From Zygnema cylindricum (Eukaryota > Streptophyta > Zygnematophyceae > Zygnematales > Zygnemataceae): 64,000 bases of DNA. Below, piece after piece: positions 8,333-19,429 of the stretch. The translations under genes and the position numbers were made by a program. Each line of letters starts with the position of its first letter. Position 1 is the stretch's first letter. The stretch lies in assembly GCA_037447655.1 (NCBI GenBank), contig JBBHKE010003360.1:232885-296884 (forward strand), given 5' to 3'. The notes beneath the pieces were generated by a model, which was not told the origin of the DNA, did no database searches, and worked only from the letters and a program-made list of their open reading frames with translations.

Positions 8333-9719
8333 ATTATGGTTTGCCACGTGTCATCCGCCGCATTTGGTTCACAAACCACTAAATGACCACTTTGGTGCTT
8401 CCGCTCCACTGTAAGCCGTCCGATTGGAATTCAGAACTTAATCGCGTCCGTTTAAATTCGACGTCATTTCGTTTCGTAATTCGCGAAAATGAGTATGCAG
8501 ATTGGTACCATGTTCATATACAAAACACACCTAGTACATCTAACGTTTCATTAAGACCTAATGGATAAGGCATACGTCTACGCCATATTGTAATTCTGTA
8601 ACCTCCATTGGTCCACATAATGTCCACCTTATATGAAGCCTCTAGGATAATATTTGCACTTTTCACTTTGGCAATGAATAAGTGCCACCATGGCACGCAA
8701 AAACTCTAACCGACTATAACTTTGTGTAGCTTGGACTCCCCTGAGTCCGCAGCAAAAAAAATCAATGAAATTGCTCACCTGGGCATTCGGTTATGGCCGC
8801 CCAAAGATTGAAACTCTATGTGCTCTATTGCCCACAGAAATCGCAGATCCAAAAAAAGCTTATCTAGATAGTGCCAACTCCAAGTTGATAGAAACCCAAA
8901 TGACTGACCCCTTGACAATCAGAGACCCATTATAGTTTCACCCCTGTGAAATAAGACTTTCTGTGTGCTCAGTTCAACCACAGAATGCAAAGTTAGAATA
9001 CGAGTTTTGGACACATTCACCCACTTTGACTTTCCCTTAGAAATGCAGCCACCCTGGCAGGCAAAAACTCTGACCAACTACACCCCTGTGTAGCCTCGAC
9101 TCCCTTGAGTCCGCAGCAAAAAGAATCACTGAAAATGGTTAAGTAAATTGATAGATATGAATGGTCAAAGATGACCCTTTTGTACAGGAGCCCTCTCGGA
9201 GAGAGGTTGCTACCTACTAAATTTTCTAAGTCCTATCTCTCTCTAAAACTCTACCTACTGACGTACGACACCAATCAAATTACTGTGTTGTACAGAAAAG
9301 TACATGTGCCGGTGTACTTTATATACGGCTATCGTAGGACATGGCCAAAATGTCGACATATGTCATATCAGGATTTGTTTCTGTAATCTCCGGAGTTGCC
9401 GTAATCCAACGTTGTCGCGCCACGTGTCACATGACGTGGCGATGACAGTAAAACGCCAAAAGTACATATTCCGTGATCGCGGCGGCTATCGTGGCCGTCC
9501 GATCAAAACGGATACAACTATAGCCGTTGAAAATATACGCGAGGTATTTGTTTCGTGTTCGAAACAAATGCGAGGTATCTTTTTCATATAGTGCATTAAA
9601 ATCGTACAAAAACTGTATCTATGCATTACGTATCTATATCTCGTTAAATGAACTAGTCTACGTGTAACATAATAAATATTTATCAAACCTAATATATCTT
9701 AACATTAATCATAGACTTA

Positions 9720-9785
9720 TAGGTTAAGGCTACCGACTAATTTGACGGACGGCAAGTACCCGGATCAAATCCGAGGTCCGTCAGA
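9720..9785 (+). other. tRNA-like segment inside LTR C
   Basis: TAGGTTAAGGCTACCGAC resembles an A-box region. GACGGACGGCAAGTACC leads to a T-arm-like CCGGATCAAATCCGAGG and an acceptor-like GTCCGTCA. The same arrangement is at 5002-5068 in LTR G. Confidence 0.5.
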
Positions 9786-9842
9786 TATTTTAGGTAACTC
9801 TATCGAGATTTGCCTTCCTGTCCTCTTCGGACAGCCTAGGCA

Positions 9843-9925
9843 GCCATGGATCTAACTCCTCCTCAAGTCCTTCAGTGACTGCGACAAGTGTGGGGACTTG
9901 AGTGAAGAGTTAGAGGCAAGCTTTC
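9843..9925. other. Conserved stem-loop in LTR C
   Basis: The arms CTCAAGTCC and GGACTTGAG, with an outer pair CTAACTC and GAGTTAG, enclose a loop with CAGTGACTGCGACAAGT. In LTR G (5128-5210) the same loop is enclosed by CTCTCCAA and TTGGAGAG, a different but complementary pair. Confidence 0.72.
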
Positions 9926-10436
9926 ATTGTTTGGCTTTTTTTTTACAATCTCTATACCTATAAAATACTTAAATTTCAACAAAGATGGCCTATAAATAAA
10001 TAAGCACTCTGGGAGAGAGGCGGCTACTTTAATTTTTCCTACGTCCTGAGCTCCCTCTCTAAACTTACTACTAGAGTACCCTAACCAATCAAATGACTAT
10101 AAGGCACAAGAAGGTACAAGTACCACTATACTTCTTGTACGGCCATTGTACAGCATGGCCACTTTGCTAACGCGTGTCAGTTTCCTGAGCCGTAGTTGAT
10201 CCCCCCATAATATTTGATGTCTAGCCATATCTCGCCACGTGTTCTCTGCCGACATTGGCTTGCAAACCGCCAAATGTCCAATTCGGAATTTCGGCTCCTC
10301 TGCGAGTCGTCGATCGCGAACAACATATGATTTTGTCCATTGAAATTAGATGTCGTTTTGTTTATTTCGTATGGTACAGTCTTTCATGCAGTACTGTACG
10401 TTTCATGTTCATATTGTTCCGTGTGTGTTGTCGCGT

Positions 10437-10652
10437 CTACCCAAGTAGGTATCGTGGCTTCCCCCTTGCATCTAACTTCCGATCAGATTTTTATGTGTTT
10501 AGACTAATAACTTGACAGTAGGGATCTCTACAGTAGGGATCTTTCTAATTCTGGTGAACAATGGGTTTTCTTTACACATGTGCATAGAGGCTCTTGAATT
10601 AATAATCCATCCTTTTTTTGGAGCTTTTCTTACTCCACCAAAAGCACACTTT
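10437..10652 (-). pseudogene. Two short pol relics of element E
   Basis: The first (10437-10516) aligns with 19558-19635 of D and corresponds to the segment after the integrase core. The second (about 10520-10652) aligns with 20650-20775, the protease-side region. The pieces between and around them are deleted. Element B sits at the right end, inside ACTTT. Confidence 0.75.
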
Positions 10653-11947
10653 TGTTGATATTTGAGTATTTTCTAGGTCTATTTTACGATAGGAAAATAG
10701 CAGTCTGCCTCTAACTTCTTCTCCAAGCCCCCACACTTGTTGTAGTCAATGGAGGCTGAAGAGGGAGCTAGAGCCATGGCTGCCTAAGCTGTCTAGAGAG
10801 ACAGGCAGTAGAATCTGAGTAGATTTACCAAAAGGAATGACGGACCCAGGATTTGATCCTGGTACTTGCCGTCCATCATAGTAGCCGTTAGCTTTGTCCG
10901 TTTAGTCTAGGACTTGTGGTAAGGTGAATAGGGTTTGATATGTATTTAAACAAATACACGTAGGTTTTCCCATTTAACTAGATTACGGTCTATAGGCTAT
11001 AGAAACAGTTGTACTATTAGTACCGGACGAAACAAATAGTACGGACATTTGTTTCGACGGTTCGTATTTAATACCTATATCAATCGGACGGCCGTGGTTA
11101 GCGCTGGTCTCGCGGAAAGGACAATTTGGCGGTTTTCGGACTCCGCCACTCCGGATGACACGTGGCAACACTGTACGGGATTACGGAATTTCCGGAACGA
11201 CAGAAAACAAATTCGGAAGTGACAAATGTCGCACTATGGCGACATCGTACAATGTACGTACAGAAAGTGATCCGGCACTTGTACTTTCTTGTACGGTATT
11301 TGTTTTCTGACGCGGCATGACCTGGCGCCACGTGGAGGGATAAGATTTGGAGGCAGGAATTCCGGAGATTATAAGAGCGAATCCGGATAAAACATGTGTT
11401 GACTTTTTAGCCGTGTCGTACGATGACCGTACAAAAGGTACACCGACATCTGTACCTTTATGTACTATACAGTAATGCGATTGGTCCGTACCTCAGTACT
11501 AGAGGGTTTAGAGAGGGGTTTAGGACTTAGAATATTTTTGGTAGGTAGATGCCTCTCCCAGAGAGCACCTTATATATATGGCAAACTTTGGCCAGCCATA
11601 ACCATCAACTCAGTTGACCAAATTCAGTGATTCTTTTTGCTGCGGACCCATGGGAGTCCAGGCTACACAGGTTTGTAGTCGGTCAGAGTGTTTGCCTGAC
11701 ATGGCGGCTGCATTTCTAAGGGAAAGTCAAAGTGGGTGAATGTGTCCAGATCTCATATTCTAACTTTGCATTCTGTGGTGGAACTGAGCACACAGAAAGT
11801 CTTATTTCACAGGGGTGAAGCTGTAATGGGGTTATGATTGTCAAGGGGTTAATCATTTGGGTTTATATAAACTTGGAGTCAGCACTATCTAGATTAGCTT
11901 CTTTTGATTTGCGAATTCTGTGTTGCAATGGAGCCCAGAGAATTTGA
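10653..11947 (+). repeat. 5' LTR of B
   Basis: It starts TGTTGATATTTGAG and ends TTTGA, one base from the canonical CA. It carries an antisense tRNA-like segment (about 10838-10900), the conserved stem-loop, a TTTGTTTCG inverted pair near 11030-11060, GTAC repeats and a TATA-like run at about 11570. Confidence 0.88.
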
Positions 11948-13801
11948 GGTTATGGGCCCACCATCTAAGGTGCCTATGTTCGATGGAACAGACTTCACTT
12001 ATTGGGAGTTTACAATGGAGGGATTGTTTTTTGAGAAGCACTTATGGGGAATTGTTTCGTGACAAGTGAGGTGTCCGCCACCGGGCTTTAGAGAAGCTCA
12101 CTATGGAGAATCATCTGGGGCTGCCCAGAAAACCAACAGGAGTTTAGATGCAACTGAAGGGAAAATCATTACGGTGGAAGGGGATATAGGGGAGAAGGAT
12201 ATAGGGACACCTATGGTGAGGGGAGCTAGGCTCTCGGCTACGGTTCCACTTGTGGGGGTTATAACTGAACTAAAAACTGAAGAAAATGATAGGAATATTT
12301 GGGAATATAAAAACACTATAGCAAAACATCTCATACTTAGATATGTGTCTTAGTCCATAGCTATCACTCTTTTAAGTCTAATCAAGTCTTTAGAGATATG
12401 GGAAGCACTAATTCAGATTTATAAGAGTGAGACTATAAAGAGGCAGCAGTTAGTAAAACAAGAAATAGAGGCCTATGCTTATAAAGGCGGTAGCATGATA
12501 GAGTTTTGCAATGATATTGCTGCATTATACGTTGAGCTTTCTAGTGCAGGATATGTAGAATCTGTGGAGAGAAAGATTAATACACTAATCATGAAACTCC
12601 CAGATGAGTACAAAGACATCATTTATCGTATGCACGGAATGGATGTCTCCTCGTGGACTTGGAGCATCACCATAGGGATAATACTTGTGAGGGAAAGCAC
12701 CTTGGAGCTTCGTAGGGGAAGTGACAGGGTGACTGCATTTACAGCTGGTGGTTATTGGCGGAAGCGTGATATGAGGAACGGCGGCGACAAGCGGAAGTGT
12801 GATGAGAGGAAGAAAGACAAAGGTAAACCTTATTGAAACTTCGGTGGAAAGAGTGGGAGAAGAAAATAAAGGGGAGCTTTGGAAAAATGGGTTTGCTTCT
12901 TTTGTAGAGAACTAGGTCACCATATGGAGGAGTGTCCTCGTTTGGAAGAACTTAGAAGTTGGGGTGTGAATGAGGAGGAAGAAGGGGAAGAGAAGAAAGA
13001 GGATGAAGAAATCTTGGAGCTTCTTCACATCGGTAGAATGGAGAAGAGAGAAAAACACACAGAAATTCCACGAAGGCAACAGTGTGCTTTTGGAGGTATA
13101 AGGGAAGTAAAAAGAGAGGAGGTACTTGAGGATGTCGAGGAGTGTAAAGTGTATGACTTAGAAATGAGAAAGTCAGATCTAGGATCCATAAGTGAAAACG
13201 GGAAAAATAAAATTAATGAGGATAATTTTATAAGTATTTTGGAATTAGAAAACTGGTCGGAAAGGGAGACTTCAACGGATTTCGAGGAAAGGGAGAAGTG
13301 AAACTAGAAGGGGTTTTAAAGGATATGGGAGAAGAGGAATATCTAATGAAAGGTTTAGGGGAGGAGAAATATTTATTGGGAATAAATTTAGAAAGTGAGA
13401 GTGAGGAACGTTTAATTTTTGGGGGTAATGGGTTTGACATCACTAAAGGGAGTGATGGCATTTATAAAGGTGCGCCTGTAAAAGGGTTAGCATCTGGGTG
13501 TGTATTGCAGATTGGAGATGGGGCTGGCTGTCTGAATTGCAAGAGGGAAATTGGATTTAGTGTGGATGGAAAAGAGATGAGGTGGATAAAATCTTGGCTT
13601 GGATTTATGAAAAGTGGGATGCTAAATAAAATGTGTGGTGTAATTATTATTCCGGTTTATCAAATGCTCTATTTTAAATACGAGAATATTTTCTTAAAGT
13701 TTTATGAAAAGAAAAGGAAAAGGAAAAAGAAAAAGGGTGGAGAGGGTGTGTTTGTTTGTTTTTTTTTTTTTTTGGCTGTATGGGAGTCGATAAGAAGATA
13801 G
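11928..13801 (+). pseudogene. Broken Gag/RNase H-remnant gene of B
   Basis: It aligns with the 625-aa ORF of A from end to end. Breaks: TGA after GIVS (about 12060), TAG after RYVS (about 12351), TGA after GKPY (about 12834), and a frame change near 13298. The zinc knuckle reads CFFCRELGHHMEEC and is intact. The RNase H-like segment (GAPVKGLASGCVLQ) and the lysine-rich tail are retained. Loss of the reading frame fits the diverged LTRs. The shared architecture shows the gag-RNase H fusion existed before the two copies separated. Confidence 0.85.
11948..11963 (+). promoter_or_regulatory. Primer-binding site of B
   Basis: GGTTATGGGCCCACCA directly abuts the 5' LTR and is identical to the site in A. 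It complements the anticodon arm of initiator tRNA-Met. Confidence 0.85.
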
Positions 13802-13804
13802 ACT

Positions 13805-13819
13805 AGAAAATAAGGGGAG
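13805..13819 (+). other. Polypurine tract of B
   Basis: AGAAAATAAGGGGAG lies directly before the 3' LTR and is the same tract as in A. Confidence 0.75.
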
Positions 13820-15120
13820 TGCTGATATTTGAGTATTTTCTAGGTCTATTTTAGGATAGGAAAATAGCAAAGGCAGTCTGCCTCTAACTTCTTCTCCAAG
13901 CCCCCACACTTGTTGTAGTCACTGGAGGCTGAAGAGGGAGCTAGAGCCATGGCTGCCTAAGCTGTCTAGAGAGACAGGTAGTAGAATCTGAGTAGATTTA
14001 CCAAAAGGAATGACGGACCCAGGATTTGATCCTGGTACCTGCCGTCCGTCATAGTAGCCGTTAGCTTTGTCCGTTTAGTCTAAGACTTGTGGTAAGGTGA
14101 ATAGGGTTTGATATGTATTTAAACAAATACACGTAGGTTTTCCCATTTAACTAGATTACGGTCTATAGGCTATAGAAACAGTTGTACTATTAGTACCGGA
14201 CGAAACAAATAGTACGGACATTTGTTTCGACGGTTAGTATTTAATACCTATATCAACCGGACGGCCGTGGTTAGCGTTGGTCTCGCGGAAAGGACAATTT
14301 GGCGGTTTTCGGACTCCGCCACTCCGGATGACACGTGGCAACACTGTATGGGATTACGGAATTTCCGGAACGACAGAAAACAAATTCGGAAGTGACAAAT
14401 GTCGCACTATGGCGACATCGTACAATGTACGTACAGAAAGTGATCCGGCACTTGTACTTTCTTGTACGGTATTTGTTTTCTGACGCGGCATGACCTGGCG
14501 CCACGTGGAGGGATAAGATTTGGAGGCAGGAATTCCGGAGATTATAAGAGCGAATCCGGATAAAACATGTGTTGACTTTTTAGCCGTGTCGTACGATGAC
14601 CGTACAAAAGGTACACCGACATCTGTACCTTTATGTACTATACAGTAATGCGATTGGTCCGTACCTCAGTACTAGAGGGTTTAGAGAGGGGTTTAGGACT
14701 TAGAATATTTTTGGTAGGTAGATGCCTCTCCCAGAGAGCACCTTATATATATGGCAAACTTTGGCCAGCCATAACCATCAACTCAGTTGACCAAATTCAG
14801 TGATTCTTTTTGCTGCCGACTTAGGCGAGTCCAAGCTACACAAGGGTGTAGTCGGTCAGAGTGTTTGCCTGCTAGGGTGGCTGCATTTCTAAGGGAAAGT
14901 CAAAGTGGGTGAATGTGTCCAAATCTCATATTCTAACTTTGCATTCTGTGGTGGAACTGAGCGCACAGAAAGTCTTATTTCACAGGAGTGAAGCTGTAAT
15001 GGGGTTATAATTGTCAAGGGGTCAATCATTTGGGTTCAGATAAACTTGGAGTCGGCACTATCTAGATTAGCTTCTTTCAATCTGCGAATTCTGTGTGGCA
15101 ATGGAGCCCATAGAATTTCA
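13820..15120 (+). repeat. 3' LTR of B
   Basis: It starts TGCTGATATTTGAG, one base changed from the 5' copy, and ends GAATTTCA before ACTTT. It contains a second tRNA-like segment near 14010-14075. Confidence 0.9.
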
Positions 15121-15125
15121 ACTTT

Positions 15126-16194
15126 TGCCTCTTTAGAATCTCCAACTCACCTTTCACCTCCAGCTCCCCGTTGAGGAGTTCTCCATCGTCCTCATCGAAA
15201 TCCTCTCCCATGACTTGTGTTGCCACAAATGCCTTTTTCTTTCATGCGGCTCGTTTTCTGACCTGCTCGCTCTTCTATCTCAACTCTAACAGTTTAGTAC
15301 ACTCTGCCATGTAATGTCTTGGCTTCTTACAAAAGTGATAGAGCCCCTTCGGAGGCCTCGATCCAGATCCCTTCGAGTAGTTTCCTCTTCCTCCTCCACC
15401 AAAGTTTCGATAAGGTTTTCTCAAATCCTTATCCCCCCATTTAGTTCCACTCTTTCCACCACTCCGAATCTCAATTGTGATTTCCCGAACCAAAATCACC
15501 CCCTCAACAAAGTTCGAGATCCATCGATGATCTAGCAAATCTTGAACCCTGTTAACAATGTTTTCATAATTACTAGGAGTTTCATCAACAAAGTTTTCAC
15601 CTTCTCTTTCTCGGTCTCCCTTTACCCAACACTCTCCAACTCCAAAAATAACCCGACCAAGTCATTACAAAAGTCTAACATCTTTCCCCATTTGTACACA
15701 TATGCTTGTACCTTTTGTTCTGCTAGCTTTTGCTGCTGAATCGTACCACTCTTGTAAATGTTGACAAGAGCCTCTCACAACTCGTCCTCCTTGTCCACAC
15801 GAAGATGAAGTGTAGCAACTGCTTGAGTGAGACGCGCGAGAATAAAATGAGTCGCCACAGTGTTGTTGAAATTGCACATTTTACTATCATTTGCTTAGGT
15901 TTTTTGAACATCTGCTACCATAACCAATCCAGTAGCCATGGGTGTGAGTTTCTCGTTCCCGTTCTCCTTCCCTGTGTCTGACACAATGCTTTCTCCAACA
16001 TCCTCTACCAGCTCTGCCTGCGTAGATCCTCCTGTAATCGAGATCATGCAAACCGTGGTGGAACTTCCAATTTTGCAGTTGGCCGACGCACACGACCACG
16101 TAGAATGCCTCATAGCCGATTTTCAAACAATGCACCCGTCATCATGGTTTCCTAGTATATGAACCCTGTTCCATTCGAAATGGGCATTCTAGAG
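15126..16194 (-). pseudogene. Gag relic of element E
   Basis: The minus-strand translation gives NFVEGVILVREITIE, KPYRNFGGGGRGN and a zinc-knuckle relic HFCKKPRHYMAEC whose first cysteine is replaced by tyrosine. Upstream it reads into the primer-binding site as ATGGGCCCACC, the same Gag start as in A. Several frames are interrupted. Confidence 0.75.
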
Positions 16195-16209
16195 GGTGGG
16201 CCCATAACT
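16195..16209 (-). promoter_or_regulatory. Primer-binding site of E
   Basis: In plus-strand view it is GGTGGGCCCATAACT, the half-tRNA initiator-Met site with its last base changed. It directly abuts the 5' LTR. Confidence 0.75.
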
Positions 16210-17187
16210 CGTAATTCTGTGACCTCCATTGGTCCACAGAATGTCGACGTTATATGAAGCCTCTAGGATAATATTTGCAATTTTGACTTTGGCAATGAAT
16301 AACTGCCACCCTGGCACGCAAAAACTTTGACCGATTACACCACTCTGTGTCATGGACTCCCCTAAGTCCGCGGCCAAAAGAATCACTGAAATTGCTCACC
16401 TCAACATTCAGTTATGGCCGGCCAAAGATGACATATATATATACAGAAGCACTCTGGGTGAGAGGCGGCTACCTTATTCTTTCTTAAGTCATAAGTTCCC
16501 TCTCTAAACCTACTACTAGTGTACCCTAACCAATCAAATGACTGTAAGGTACAAGAAGGTATAGATAGCGCTATACTTTTTGTACGGCCAAAGTACGCAT
16601 GGTCGCTCCGCTGGCGCGTGTGAGTTCCTGAGCCGTAGTTGCTCCCCCCATAATATCCATTGTCCAACCACATCTCGCCACGTGTCGTCCACCGACATTG
16701 GCTTGCAAACCGCCAAATGTCCACTTAGGAATTTCGACTCCTCTTCGAGCCGTCGATCGCAAACGACATTTGATTTCGTATCGCAAACCACATTTGATTT
16801 CGTCCGTTGAAATTAGATGTCGTTTTGTTTATTTCGTTAGTACAATATTTTTTGCAGTGTTGTACGTTTCATGTTAACTTTTTTTTGTATGTGTCGTCAC
16901 ATCACTATTTAAATATTTATCACATACAATATACACAACACTTCATTAAGAACTGCTGGATAAAGCGAACGGCTACGCCGTATGGCAGTTATCCGGAGTT
17001 CTCATGATCAATTCCTGCTCTTGACAGTCTATCTTTTGCAGAGGATGTTTCTTTTGCTTGTCTTCTCCATATCTACTTGAGACAGCCATGGCAGCTTGCC
17101 AGTTTTCAATGACTACGACAAGTATGAGAACTGTAGAATAAAGATAGACTTAACAAGGGATAGAATATAAAATACCATTTTTCAACA
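16210..17187 (-). repeat. 5' LTR of E
   Basis: A 978-bp LTR ending TTTTTCAACA. It contains a degenerate tRNA-like segment (about 16955-17030) and the stem-loop CAGTTTTCA..TGAGAACTG around TGACTACGACAAGT (17087-17140). The TG terminus is decayed to CG in plus-strand view. Confidence 0.82.
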
Positions 17188-17410
17188 AATTTAATTTAAT
17201 TTCGCAAGTCATAAGATCAAGTCGTGTTCTCGACGCTTCAATTTTGGAAAGACCTTTGCCTCGTGCTCCCTTAGTCTGTCTGTCTTCCTGACTGCTTAAG
17301 GCAGTCATGGCTCTCTTTTATTTTTTAGTGACTACGACAAGTGTGAGAAATAAAGAACCTTCATAGACAGACTAACAAAAGACAAAAAATAGAAAATACC
17401 TTTTTCAACA

Positions 17411-17425
17411 CTCCCGTTATTTTCT
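17411..17425 (-). other. Polypurine tract of D
   Basis: On the minus strand AGAAAATAACGGGAG lies directly before the 3' LTR. It matches the tract of A and B apart from one base. Confidence 0.75.
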
Positions 17426-18140
17426 AATCTATCTTGTGATTCAGTCCATACTTCTCCCTACAAAACACCAACTTGGGACAAGGAACCGGTTTAGTCATCA
17501 TGCCTGCTACCATCTCCCCATCTTGTCTATATTCCAAACAAATTATTTTGTTCTCAACCTTCTCTATAACAAAGCTCAGTCGGATATCCATATGTTTTGC
17601 TTTAAAGTGATGCTTAGGGTTTGCTGCAATTGCAATTGCAGCTTGATTATCACAAAATATTTTGGAACTCCATTCTTCATATACCCAAGTTCTTGAAGCA
17701 ATGATTTCACGCACATTAATTCTTTCAGAGTCGAACAAGAGGCCATATACTCAGCCTCCCTGGTGGACAGAGCAATCACCTTTTGTTGCTTGCTCCTCCA
17801 ACAGCAAGCCCCATTCCCAACATACAACACATAACCAGAAGTACAACTCTTCATCAGAGCATCCCTAACACCAGAGCAATCACCTTTTGTTGCTTGCTCC
17901 TCCAACAGCAAGCCCCATTCCCAACATACAACACATAACCAGAAGTACAACTCTTCATCGGAGCATCCCTATAACTGGCATCACTCCAAGTGGTGATGTC
18001 AGTATTATCCCCTCCCAAATACAACCACAGATCTCTTGTTCCTATCAAGTATCGCATGACCCTTTTGGCCGTTCCCAATCTTTCTTCTTAGGATCAATCA
18101 GACTCCTACTTAATATCCCCACAGCTGCTGCTATATCAAG
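17426..18140 (-). pseudogene. RNase H domain of D, with internal duplication
   Basis: The minus strand reads DITTWSDASYRDAPMKS, CTSGYVLYVGNGACCWRS, LSTREAEYMAS, FCDNQAAIAIAANP and KHMDIRLSFVIEKV, the usual order of copia RNase H. A 104-bp direct duplication (17771-17874 and 17875-17978) repeats the GYVLYVGNG segment and breaks the frame. This is the region whose relic is fused to Gag in A and B. Confidence 0.88.
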
Positions 18141-19045
18141 ACGAGTATAGTTCATAAAATAGATCAAACTACCGACAACATGTCAGTACGCAATAGTTTG
18201 CATAAACTTGCTTTCTTCAGGTCCTAACTCATTATCAAAGATCAATACTCCCTCTTCTGAGCTCCCCTTATTTCCCTTTTTTAAATCCATTAGAGTCGTA
18301 CAACTATTTGTTTTATCCATTTGAAAATTTTCAAGCGTATTTCATATTGTTTCTTTTTGAGTTAGTCTAATTGTTTTGTTCTCTCTATCCCTCTCTATCT
18401 GAATTCCCAAAATATACTTTGCCTCTCCCAAGTCCTTTATTTCAAATCTACTATTTAGATCATTTTTTAATCCATTAATTTTCTCCATTAATTTACTGAA
18501 AACAAGAAAATCATCAACATAGATGACAATGAAAATTATACCTTCCTCATCCTCAAATAGATAGATAGAATAATCCGAACTGATTCGGATACATCCCAAA
18601 CTTGTCAAAAAACTCGTCCAGCTTGCTTTAGTCCATAAAGAGACTTTATCAATCTACACACCTTACTTTCTTTTCCTTTCACCACAAATCTTTCCGGCAG
18701 TCGCATGAAGTTCTCTTCTTCTAATTCTCTGTGTAAAAAAGCAGTTTTGATGTCCATCTGGTACAATTCTATGTCTTCCGTTGCCGCTAGACTAAGTAGA
18801 ATCTAGACGGAGGGAAATCTAACAACCGTAACCAAGGTCTCTTCATACTCGATTCCCTTCTTCTGTGTGAATCCATTTGCCACTAATCTGGCCTTGTATA
18901 GCTCGATGGTGTTATCCGGATTGAGTTTCAACTTAAATACCCACTTACATCCTATCCGCTTTGTGTCCAGAGGACAATCCACCAGCTCCCATGTGTTTGA
19001 TTCCATAATGGAAGTCATCTCATCATTAATGGTTGTCATCTATCT
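18141..19045 (-). pseudogene. Reverse transcriptase of D
   Basis: The N-terminal half has NTWELVDCPLDTKRIGCKW, YKARLVANGFTQKKGIEYEE and VRFPSV. The catalytic half has IYVDDFLVFSKLMEKING, then LNSRFEIKDLGEAKYILGI. These are standard copia RT blocks. Stops and frame changes between them make it inactive. Confidence 0.9.
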
Positions 19046-19429
19046 ACTACGTTCCGGACTATTAATTGCTTCCGAGAAAGTTTGGGGTTTGCTTAAATGT
19101 GATAGCTTAGTTACCTTGTTGTTTACTTGTCTCTCTTGAAGTCTCTTGTTGCTTCTCCTTCCTCCTTCAAAATTTGATGATGGAATGGAGAGTAATCTCA
19201 GATTTCTCCAGATGACTTCATCTTCTCCCCTATCTGTGGAGTCCATCTTCGGATGTTCATCATCCATTTCCGGTCTTTCCTTGTTTTCTTCCTCGGTTTG
19301 AATCAAAAGGTGTGATTCCAAGAGAGGGTCACTCTCGATCAGATTTTTCTCTTCCTCTGCAAGGTCAGGGTGAAACGGAGTTTGGCTAGAAGAATCTGAA
19401 TCTAACTCATTTTCTGATTCAATTCTAAT

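Larger units (their letters stand above)
8809..9983 (-). mobile_element. Solo LTR 'C'
   Basis: An 1175-bp minus-strand LTR with ends TG..CA in the element sense, flanked by AAGAT (8804-8808 and 9984-9988). Its right part is nearly the same as LTR G. There is no internal region. A tRNA-like segment lies at about 9720-9785 and the conserved stem-loop at 9843-9925. Confidence 0.9.
8589..10436 (-). repeat. Truncated 3' LTR of E, interrupted by solo LTR C
   Basis: Positions 8589-8808 and 9989-10436 match 16210-16880 of E's 5' LTR in order. The match ends at TCGCGTCTA (10436). The next bases (CCCAAGTAGGTATCGTGGC) match the integrase-RT linker of D at 19558, which marks a deletion junction that removed the U3 end, the polypurine tract and most of pol. 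Confidence 0.82.
10653..15120 (+). mobile_element. Non-autonomous copia element 'B', older relative of A
   Basis: The LTRs are 10653-11947 and 13820-15120. The target duplication ACTTT is at 10648-10652 and 15121-15125. It has the same design as A: half-tRNA primer site, Gag plus RNase H remnant, no pol. The LTRs differ by small indels and substitutions (for example a 6-bp deletion near 10700 in the 5' copy), so it is older than A. It sits in the plus orientation inside minus-strand element E. The uninterrupted target is seen in D at 20767-20780. Confidence 0.92.
8589..17187 (-). mobile_element. Deleted copia element 'E' hosting C and B
   Basis: The 5' LTR is 16210-17187 and the 3' LTR begins at 8589. 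Its internal region survives only as two short pol pieces (10437-10652) and a gag relic (15126-16194). Most of RT, RNase H, integrase and protease are gone. The flanks CATAT and AATTT do not form a convincing duplication, probably through decay. It lies inside the left LTR of D. Confidence 0.82.
6814..17410 (-). repeat. 3' LTR of D, in three pieces
   Basis: It starts TGTAATTATGTGACC and ends TTTTTCAACA. A 47-50 bp tandem duplication (CACTCTAGGAGAGAGGCAG.., about 7048-7148) is shared with the 5' LTR (21807-21905), so it predates insertion. F entered at ATTAT. E entered inside the tRNA-like segment, right after CTACGCCATAT (8588). Confidence 0.85.

Noticed and set aside
15314-15981. Plus-strand ORFs across the gag relic of E
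   Set aside because: The opposite strand carries recognisable zinc-knuckle and Gag motifs; the plus frames have none.
8584-17192. A target-site duplication for element E
   Set aside because: CATAT and AATTT share only three of five positions, so I do not claim it.
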